Translations under genes and position numbers: made by a program
The notes under the pieces: model-generated
The model's input: only the letters and a program-made list of their open reading frames with translations
What the model was told of the DNA's origin: nothing
Databases searched by the model: none
In this document: positions 56,190-64,000 of the stretch, piece after piece
Layout of the letters: the number at the start of each line of letters is the position of its first letter
How positions within the stretch are numbered: the stretch's first letter is position 1
NCBI GenBank assembly: GCA_037042915.1
Contig: JAXOIZ010000013.1
Span: 62,001 to 126,000, forward strand
DNA length: 64,000 bases
Direction of reading: 5' to 3'
DNA from: Auricularia sp. M13
Lineage: Eukaryota > Basidiomycota > Agaricomycetes > Auriculariales > Auriculariaceae

Positions 56190-56856
56190 ATGGCTGCTGT
56201 TCCCGGCGATGTTGCCCAGTTGACGGGCGAGTCGCTCGCCGCATTCTACCGCAACGAGGTCGCTCGTGCGCATGCAGCCCGCGCAGCCATCGCCAACTTC
56301 TCCATCGTCGCGCACATGCCAAACCAGTTCAACCAGGCGATGCTGTCTGCCGCTCAAGATTCGCTGTACATCCATCTCTGCGCGGCGCTGCCTGTACTGA
56401 TACGATTTTGCAGTCTCCGAGGCGACGGCCTACTGTCCTTGAAGGATCTCTACGAGCGCGCTCGACTCATGTATGTCTTGTCGTACCACTGCGTCCGTCA
56501 GCGTCTGACCTTTCGACAGTAAACCAATTGAGCGCCAAACCTACGCCCAGATGTTGGCGGCGCGCGAGGCCTTCTTGGATGTTGCAGCAAGACACTACCA
56601 CGAGGTCTTCGGTGACATTGGCGACGACGACGTGCCCGAGTGCGTGCTGTCATCATCTCTCACTGTTGTGCTTTTGTCTCACTCCCTTCGCCGCAGTCTC
56701 ATCGACATCGACGCGCCGCCGCGGCCGCGCAAGGGCTTCAAGTATGTGCACTACGTCTCGCATCCCACTCCGGTGCTTACGCTACTTGGCAGACCCAAGA
56801 GATCGAGCAGGCTGGGCGGTCTCCTACGGAAGAAGGGCCGAGGTCGCAAGAAGTGA
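56190..56856 (+). CDS. Small accessory protein within the KDZ element
   Basis: Three exons (56190-56470, 56520-56639, 56697-56856; introns 49 and 57 bases) give 186 residues with agreeing phases. The N-terminal 130 residues are helical (AAFYRNEVARAHAARAAIA, then AQMLAAREAFLDVAARHYHE). An acidic stretch (GDIGDDDVPDLIDID) is followed by a very basic C-terminus (PKRSSRLGGLLRKKGRGRKK), likely a nuclear or nucleolar signal. The ATG at 56190 is favoured, but one at 56157 in the same frame is possible. It is divergent from the transposase gene and sits between two blocks of the element's palindromic motifs, so I infer it belongs to the element. No family is recognised. Confidence 0.6.
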
Positions 56857-57233
56857 TGTTGTCGCCTCGTTGTGATTACTGTACTGCCCAGAACCAATGT
56901 CAGGGTCTTCGAGAGCCTATGTTGTGCACAGCAGGAAGCTCGGCGTAGCTAGATGAACAGGCTGATGGCAATCACTCTGTAGCACAGTGATAGACTGTGC
57001 TAGATTGTGCTACGTGAATTATCACCGAGATACTGTAGGACCACCGAGATAGGACCAGCACCTGTGCAGTCCGCAGTTCAAGCACCGATCTCGTCAATTC
57101 ACCCGTGTTCACGTTGCACAGCAATCAGCAGTTCCGTCGGAATATCTGTAGTACGCGTGCTGACCCGGTTACGCGTCGTGGCCGCATTCAGCTTCTCATT
57201 TGTCACATAAGCAGGAGGATGAAACCATTTGTA

Positions 57234-60200
57234 TTATAAATCCTCCAGAGAAGGATCGACGTCATAAACCGTCACCCCGGCCCTGATCTGCTGCACCGCC
57301 TTTGCACGTCTTGCTTCCTTAGTGACGTGGGCGACGGGAAGGCCTCGCAGTCGTTTGACGAGTTCTGCACGCCAAGCACGCATCTCGCTTTGCTTCTTGT
57401 TGCTCGGCACGCCCGAGCGCAAGATGCTCTCGACATCCGCGGCGACAAACGGTCCACAATCATAGCCATTTGTCTGCCGTGTCGACCTCTGAAAGCGCAT
57501 CGTGAGCGTCTACCGTAGTCAGAAGTGGACGAACATACCGTCTCTGGAACCCATGTCCATTCCTGTGCGGGGAACTGCAGATCGTAAATCGATTCGCAGA
57601 CGCTGAGGAATTCGAACGCGAGCTCCTTCACCGTGTCTGCATAACCGCGCCGCGTCGAGAAGCTGTCGTAAGCGTGAATTTGGTGTTCTTGCCAGCGCAG
57701 CTCCACCAGCACCCAGTGCGGGGGTATCTCCACATGCACGACTACCAGCCACTTTGTCGAGCTTGAGGGGTCGGGAGCCTTCGCCTACAAAGGAATCTTC
57801 AGTAAAAAAAAACTACGACACCGTTCATGTCGCGACTCACGATCTCTATTGTCCTTGTGATCGTTCGCTTCACCGTGGCTGCTCGTTGCCAGTCTTCCTC
57901 TTTCCGCGCCACATTGTAGTCCTTGACGTCGCGGAAAAGAGTCGATGGCAGCACGGCGATGCGGTCCCGATCCATGCCAGCCATGAAATCCTCGCACAGA
58001 ACAGCGAGCCCGTCGCCGCTGACCCACTCTGTACGCTGCACAAAACGGAGGACCTCGCGGCCAGTGCATGAATATGGCCCGCAGCGACGTCCCGCCTCGC
58101 CTGAGGCCAACTCGTCCTCGTCGTCGCTGCCGTGCCCGGAGCTGTCGGAATCGATGACGATTACATCGTCCTCGATCTGCGCGCGCGCTTGAGGACGCGC
58201 TTCAGAGTTACGGATCGCTTCCGCAGGCGGCGAATGCGCTCTCGAGCGAAGCGCGATGGAAGGCGACGAGGGCTCTGCGAACTGCACATGCCGATCGTCA
58301 GCAGACGAAGACGTAGCGTCGCCCATCGGTGTCGTGGCCGCCGTGTCTACGTCTTGCTCAACGTCCGAGTCCATGATACTGATAGCCGAGTCGGCGTCTG
58401 CGACCTCATCGAGGTGGTCTGCAACGGGTTCATCCTCGTCCTCTTCGGACATCATCGCGCTGTCGGCGTCGTCGTCGGTGCCGTCGTCGTAAGTGGCCCC
58501 CTCGGACCCATGCTTCGTCGGAATGCCGTAGGTGCTGTACCCTTCAGTCGCCGCCGGGTCTATCCCCGCGAAGACGATCGAGAATCCCGAGGCAGCGATA
58601 TCCCGATTCCACATGGCTCCCAAACTGTCGAGCCTGCGAAGCCGGTCCTGGACGGCAGCCGCATATATTCCCTCTGCGCAAAGACCACGCAGTGAGCCGT
58701 CGAAAGTATCGGGCGGCACCTATCACAACACGAACGTACCTGCGTGAATGCCCCGGAGCATCTCCCGCTCTGTATTCCACCACTCCTGCAACGCTCGAGC
58801 CTCTGCCTCGAGCCGTTCCATCTCCTCGCGGCACCTGCGAACTTCCAACATCGCAGGAATACCGCTGCGCATCGCGTCGTCTACCTGCCAGCGGGGAAGG
58901 TCGTGTTCGTCCTGCGGGCCCAGACCTGGATCCTCTTGCCAAATACTGTCGTCAACGTCGAGTTTGAAGAGATCCTTGGCATTTAACCGGCGCGGCGCGC
59001 GCGTACGACGGGTTGGGGCCTTCCCCTGTCGGATGAGGACCTCCATCTTCTGAACGAGCGCGTTGTACCGCTTCACCATGGCCGTTATCTTCTTCTGCCC
59101 CTTGTGAACGAGGTCGCGCGTTTGCATGTGCTCCTTGTTATCTAATTCGTCATGTCAGTTTCGTCAAAGTGCATAGCTCGCTTCGTGGGCGACGTACGCA
59201 TAACCTGTCGCCGGTAGGCGCGCTCAAGACGCTCGCGTTCAAACTTGAGCGTGCGCACCGCCTCCCGTATGTTCGCACGAACCGCGCGCGCGTTGATGCG
59301 AGCGCACACGTACGCGTCGCCTCGCAGCTCCTGCAACTTCACCGCTGACGTGCGTCCAAGCCCTGCTGTGGCCGACTTGATGCGCGCTCTCAGGGCCTTC
59401 ACGTCGCGTCTGCCAGAGTCGATGCGCTTCGTCAGGGCCTCGAGCTGACTTGGGGTAAGCAGTGCGGCAGTCTTGCGCAGCTCCGCCTCGTCTGCCTTGA
59501 CGTTCTCGTAAAGCTCGTCGACGTTCCCGATTTCACGAAGGATTCGATGGATTTCTTTATCGCCAGCGTACTTGGATTGTCCTGAACAAGCCCCCGTAAT
59601 GAGTATCTCTGCACTGTTGCCGAGTGTAAACCAAAACGCACGCGTGGGCTTAGCGACGAGCTGCGAGTCGACCTGAAGTTTCCACTCCTGCGCAAGCTCA
59701 TCCTCGTTGTAGGGACAAGCTGCAAGGATGACTTCGGAGCGCTGTTGGCGACGCATGCAGTCCCGCCATCTTCTCGAGAGCCATTTGCCGAATTTTTTCA
59801 TTCCTTCTTGGTCAATGAACGTGAACTGTCGATCCAGTAAAAACAAGCGGCGAAAGAACTGCAGGGATGATGTTAGTACACAGGTGCATGTGCCTTCGCG
59901 GTCACGTACACCGCAGACCCTCAAGACAGCGATGAGGCGCCGTATCGCGCTCCAAAACCGCTCGCAACCTTCGCCATCGGACAGGCCAAAGCCTACGCGC
60001 TTGCGCGGATGGTATACGAGTTGACAGGTCCACTGGTGTCCGTACGCATGGAATACGGACACCGCGAATGACAAGCGTGACGCGAAGGGCTCAAGAAACC
60101 GAAACTGGTCAGAAGATGCTCGTCAGTGCCTGGCCAGTCGTCGCGCGCAAAGCAGCGTACCTTTTCTATGCTGCGCGAAAGCTGACACGCGATGTCGTAT

Positions 60201-62473
60201 AGGACGCCCACATGCCAGTCGTCGGGCAGCTCGCGCATGAGCCGATCCAGAAGGGCCAGCGCGTAATACTGTTTCTCGCCCGCCGTCGTCATATTGGCTA
60301 CCCACAAGACTCTATCGTGTCGGCAGAGAAGCGCCATGAGGCCTGTATCCGAGTAATAATTTTTGGAGGCCTTCGTGATGGACTCTTGAGCGGCGATGAA
60401 CGATTTTTCGCACTCGTCCAATACGTCGTCGGCGACAGCTGGGCCCTTGGACTTCTTGCCTCGCGATTTCGCCGGTTTCTTGCGTTTTCCAGCCACCTCT
60501 TCCTCCATGGCGCTGACGTCGTCCGGTGATAGGAAGCGCGACCCGAGGTAGTCGATAGGAGGGTCGTTGCCGTCCGATTTTCGCCGCTTCTGCGCGAAGT
60601 TCCCGTCAATGCAGACCAAGACGTGAGCCCTTGAAAGACATTAATATCAAGCATTGTTTGCAAAGCCGCAGACGTACTCAGTGTGCTCAAGAACTGGTCG
60701 TGCACCACCGAAGCAGAGGGGACAGCGCCGCTTGAGCAGCTCGCTCGGCTGGGAATGGTGGGCGTCGGCGCCGTCGTCCGCATCGCTCGCGTCCGGGTCG
60801 TCGCCAGCCCCGCCCGGGTGCGCGTCCACGCTCGCGGACGCGCTGCCCGCGAGGTTGCGGCACTGGTCGTTGCGCGCGTGCCGCTCGCCTCGCCCGCGCC
60901 GGCCGTGGTGCTGCGCGAGCTGGCGGCCCGCGTTGTCCTCGCCCGCGCGCCGCTCGCATCTCCCGCGCGCGCGTCGCTGGCGTCCTCGCCCACGCCAGCC
61001 GTGGTGCTGCGCGAGCTGGCGGCCCGCGCGCCGCTCGCCTCGCCGCTCGCCTCGCCCGCGCGCGCGTCCTCGCGAACGCCGCTCCCGTCTTCGTCGGCGT
61101 CCTCGCCCACGTCCGGGGCGCGCCAACTGCGCGTCCCGCTCGTCCTTGATGGGCGCGTGGCTGGCGTCGATGCTCCACAGCTCGTATGCTCACGCGCGCC
61201 ATCAGACGGAGATGCGACTGGCGTCGTGCGTGGTCGCTTGGATTGACGATCCCGGGTATGGGCCATACTCCCGCCCGCGCGCCCGTCGTCCTGTTCGAAC
61301 CACTTGCGCTTGGAGTTGGGTGCTGCATCGCGCCCAGGGCCAGCATTGCGGGCCGAGCGCAAGGCAGCCGCGGCGTCTGTCCGACTGTCAGACTGACAGT
61401 CGCGCGCGCCTAATCAAGAACCAAACACACCTTGAATGACTGCGTCGACCTGGCTCTCCTTGCGATTAACGAGAACCTGGTACCAGTGTAACGCGTTTGC
61501 CAGCCTCTTGCGAAGGCTCTCCTGCGTAGCAATATCAGCTGTCTGCAAAATCAAAGGTCTGAGTTGCCACATACCGAAGTGTCCACAACGGGGATCCTCT
61601 GCTGCCAGAACATGTGCAGCGTGTCTGCCCACGCAGACGAGTTCGGCGCGACGTTGAGGGAATGTAGAGATATGAATTCGAGGAGCCGCAAGTTGAACGC
61701 GATCGAAGGGCGCTTCGGTGCGCAGGGAAAGTAACCGCGTCGCAGCAGTTGCTGCGCTGCTGGCTGGCAGTCGCAGATAGCGAGAACATCCTGCGAGTGG
61801 GCTTGAATCATGCTATTAGTATATTGTTGCACCCGTAGAAAAATGACTGACTGTCCCAGTCCGCGAGCATCACGACCAGAGTGTACCGATTGGAGGCGCA
61901 GCAACATTGAACGTCGTCCGACGCCCCCGAGCACTGACCCGCAAGCGTATACTCCAGAAATGGTTCTATAAGGGTGGGGATGACGATATTCTGCCAAGTG
62001 GCAGACTGAGCCGCCCGTCGAGCGCGGTGACGAGACAACAAGGGCTGCCAATCCATCGCGATCCCATTGGCATCCGCGCCGTCGTCGCTCAAATCGTCCC
62101 GGGGCCTTGTTGAATCAAAGCCCTTGGAGAGACCGAACCCGACAGACTCAGCGTCGCCTGGAACTCGGAGCAAGGCGCTGAGCGGGTCCAGATGCGACGA
62201 GCTGGTTAGGTCGGGCAGTTGGCTGAATGTCGAATTTGGCCCGAGGCCGACGTAAATCTCGCCAGCCTCGGCGAGCTTCTTGGGAAACCGGGGCATATGG
62301 GAGGCCCTTCGCACTTTGGGGAGCTCGCTCTTGGGAATGAACCGATACTGGGACTCTGGCGCGGCGGTGGTGCTGCGCGTTGTGCCCTGGCTGAGCTCGT
62401 TGTTAAATGCTGCGTCCGCACGCGCAGCTGCAGCGGCACTTTTGCGTCCAATGCGAAGAGATCTCTTGCTCAT
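57234..62473 (-). CDS. KDZ transposase fused to a Ulp1 cysteine protease
   Basis: Eleven exons give 1510 residues with every phase consistent: 62473-61852, 61801-61575, 61542-61431, 61188-60678, 60629-60161, 60104-59910, 59858-59198, 59141-58740, 58673-57841, 57784-57539, 57488-57234. The CxC1-type N-terminus has CxCCxS and CDCQPAAQQLL clusters. An arginine-rich low-complexity region then precedes CPLCFGG (about 480). The KDZ core reads VCIDGNFAQKRRK (first D), VLYDIACQL (second D) and GEGCERFW (E). Coiled coils and a long acidic linker follow. The C-terminus is a Ulp1/SENP protease: HW (about 1367), YDSF and the catalytic QTNGYDCG (about 1437). Expected activity is DNA transposition plus SUMO/ubiquitin-like peptide cleavage. 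It appears intact. The 242-base intron before 61188 and a 32-base intron (61574-61543) are the least certain. Confidence 0.85.
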
Positions 62474-62610
62474 CGACGGCGGTAATACGGGATGTGGGAG
62501 GAAGGAGACCAAGTGTCGGAGTTGACGCGTCGGGCAATCCCGCTGTGATACGGCTTTAGCACCAGTGCTATCACGCTAGCACTGCAGGTCATTGTGAAAC
62601 CTGTGTGTCT

Positions 62611-63115
62611 CTGTATTATCTCAGGGTCTAATTGACATCTACCAGCTGAGAACCATTGTCTGTGAACAGCTACTTAGGATTAGCAAGCTATTTCTATGCA
62701 CAGGCGGATGCGCAACATGTTCTACCGCGTTTAGCACAGCTCTCCCAGACATTGACTTTGGCTTATTGGAGCCCGAGCTGTTACATTATATAGGTAGCAT
62801 GAAACAGGGTATATTCGCCTGATCTCCTACTCTTCAGTGCAATGCGGGGATTTCGTCCGTACAGACTTTCGTCCGTACAACTCCAAAATTGTAAACAAAA
62901 AATGAACACAGTTTCCAATACACCGTTAGCTCAGCAAAAGACTGACTTATCGATGCACACCTTGATGGTGCTGAGTCTTGCAGTGTGCAGGTGTTGTTGA
63001 GCGCTGCCAGACAGTCGTCAAGGTGTGGACCGGTTGTGTTTCCGACTTGCACTTCGACCTCCGACTTGCAACTCTTCCCGCCCCCTGCCAGAGCTGTCAA
63101 ACGGAGACGGTTGAG
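62611..63115. other. Intergenic, no gene seen
   Basis: Lower-GC spacer with a TATA-like ATTATATAGG near 62785. There are no open frames of interest on either strand apart from an antisense frame (62834-63352, minus), which I judge a shadow. Confidence 0.4.
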
Positions 63116-63792
63116 ATGGCGCGCGGGCGTCCAAAGATTCACGCTGACGCAAACGCACGTAAAAGGGCTTTCTACGCAAGGTACGAAGAGCGTTATGCGT
63201 CCCATTTGGCGCTGCGAGTAATGTTTGTACAGGCACAGCGAACGAGAGAAAGAACGAGTTCGGAAATACCGTGCAGCTTCCAAGACGAGGGGCAGTGTTA
63301 CGTCTGCCACAGGAGCAAATGAGGACCTTGGATTCCAGGCAGCTCGACGCACCGAGAGCTTTGAACAGGTGTGTTGGTGTGCAATACAGAGGGTATGGTA
63401 AAGGTGCCGATGAGATTCAACATTCTCAGCAAATGCTGGGCGCCCTTAAAGACGCAGAGAGAGTATCTGCGCTGCGCACGGAGCTCAGGTCGTGGAGGAC
63501 GCGCGAAACGGACGAGGAGGAATGGATCGCCTTGACTGTCGGCGCCATCAAGCTGCAGTGCAACGGTCGCCCCGTCGGCGAGCTTCAGGAGCGTCTCTCA
63601 CGCGGCATATCTGTCGCGCGGACAGTCATGACCGCTGCGGATACGGCTGGTGACTGCTGCCGTGTTATTGCGCTCGATGCGTCGCACGTTCACAGGAGTT
63701 TGATGGACATTGAGCGGCACTATACGGACGACGACGTGGCAGATGCATTCAGGCAGGGAACTCTCATTTGGCAGAGCATGTACCGCAGCTAG
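63116..63792 (+). CDS. Basic GRPK-motif protein, unrecognised
   Basis: Two exons (63116-63217 and 63277-63792; intron 59 bases) give 205 residues. The start MARGRPKIHADANARKRAFY has a GRPK AT-hook-like motif followed by a basic helix, a pattern seen in small DNA-binding proteins near fungal transposons. The rest is helical (LRTELRSWRTRETDEEEWIA, GISVARTVMTAADTAGDC) and ends at TAG 63790-63792. A further intron at about 63369-63404 is possible. It abuts the convergent coiled-coil gene with a 4-base overlap. It is probably nuclear; the role is unknown. Confidence 0.5.
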
Positions 63793-63989
63793 AAGGTGGG
63801 CTGATACATCGAGACAACTTGTTCTTTCAACGCAGCGCGCTCCTCCCGCAACTCAGCGACGTAACGGCGCTGAGCGGCCACCTCATTCTCCAGGTCCGCG
63901 GCTTGCTTTTTGAGGCGAGCTGACTCGGCTTTGAGGTCATGCACCTGCGCGACTGCGCGCTCGTATTCCCGCCCGGCGTGTCGATGCAA
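63789..63989 (-). CDS. Coiled-coil protein, last exon (continues past window)
   Basis: After an acceptor (CGTTTCAG at about 63990) a 66-codon exon encodes a heptad-rich coiled coil (AESARLKKQAADLENEVAAQ, then YVAELREERAALKEQV) and ends YQPTF before the stop. The upstream exons lie beyond position 64000. The charged leucine-spaced helix suggests an oligomerising or bZIP-type protein, but the basic region is not visible. Confidence 0.5.
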   Translation of the reverse strand: MHRHAGREYERAVAQVHDLKAESARLKKQAADLENEVAAQRRYVAELREERAALKEQVVSMYQPTF

Positions 63990-64000
63990 CTGAAACGCTC

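Larger units (their letters stand above)
55690..62610. mobile_element. KDZ-type transposon (ends approximate)
   Basis: A KDZ transposase gene fills 57.2-62.5 kb. Short palindromic motifs of the AGCACCGGTGCTA type, and relatives such as CACCGAGATA and TAGCACAGTG, are clustered at 55690-56075 and 56970-57080, and recur at about 62550-62590 (TTTAGCACCAGTGCTATC). They are probably subterminal transposase-binding repeats, so the element spans roughly 6.9 kb including the small plus-strand gene. I could not align exact terminal inverted repeats or a target duplication. Confidence 0.6.

Noticed and set aside
60647-61346. Two alternative long minus-strand frames and plus-strand frames in the arginine-rich KDZ exon
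   Set aside because: Only the frame beginning at 61188 connects in phase to CPLCFGG and the KDZ core.
55690-62610. Exact TIRs and target duplication of the KDZ element
   Set aside because: CAGCACGTGCTATCC at the left and CAGTGCTAGCGTGATAGC at the right share only a few bases, and no 8-bp duplication was found, so the ends are left approximate.

Overview
The window looks like a repeat-rich, accessory part of an Agaricomycete (mushroom-forming basidiomycete) nuclear genome. The reasons are dense spliceosomal introns of about 45-60 bases, expanded F-box/LRR and BTB families, a Zn(II)2Cys6 regulator, and transposon families typical of these fungi: a KDZ transposase fused to a Ulp1 protease, a DUF6589 protein paired with a RecQ-like helicase, and an integrase-type DDE transposase. 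All gene models were spliced by hand from the sequence. Exon phases add up in every model I call confident.

Layout. 1-8.5 kb is mostly GC-rich sequence without convincing genes, except a complete Zn2Cys6 transcription factor gene (3058-3739). 8.56-12.6 kb is an AT-rich island with degenerate TE-like exons, a 175-bp Tc1/mariner-type MITE and a long inverted repeat. 12.6-15.3 kb holds a degenerate satellite split by a 524-bp TIR element, and a transposase pseudogene. 15.4-25.8 kb is host-like: an F-box gene, a segmental duplication carrying two small secreted cysteine-rich proteins, an LRR gene and two membrane-anchored small proteins.

25.7-38.3 kb is one F-box gene (554 codons) cut in two by a 10,894-bp DNA transposon (26821-37714) with about 67-bp TIRs and a perfect 6-bp target duplication (CCCGGT). 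Removing the element and one duplication copy restores the F-box reading frame exactly. The element carries a six-exon DDE transposase that resembles retroviral and IS3 integrases (D245, D302, E339), an intact BTB gene, a BTB fragment, two unrecognised acidic/basic proteins, a tRNA-like Pol III unit and a minisatellite of palindromic units.

38.9-41.2 kb is an intact 14-exon DUF2235 (Tle1-like) hydrolase. 41.6-47.6 kb is a candidate 5,997-bp transposon with convergent DUF6589 and RecQ-like genes, inverted termini and a 5-bp duplication. 47.8-51.2 kb holds an F-box pseudogene and an intact F-box gene. 52.0-53.7 kb holds a hAT-type MITE with an 8-bp TSD, a palindromic Tc1/mariner-type MITE and an intron-containing tRNA-Asn. 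54.3-55.7 kb holds two broken F-box copies. 55.7-62.6 kb is a KDZ element with a 1510-residue transposase-Ulp1 gene and a small partner gene. The window closes with a GRPK-type basic protein and the 3' end of a coiled-coil gene.

Most recognisable genes are therefore mobile-element genes and the F-box/BTB families they have broken or carried. Host functions are limited to the regulator, the hydrolase, the small secreted or membrane proteins, the intact F-box genes and the tRNA.
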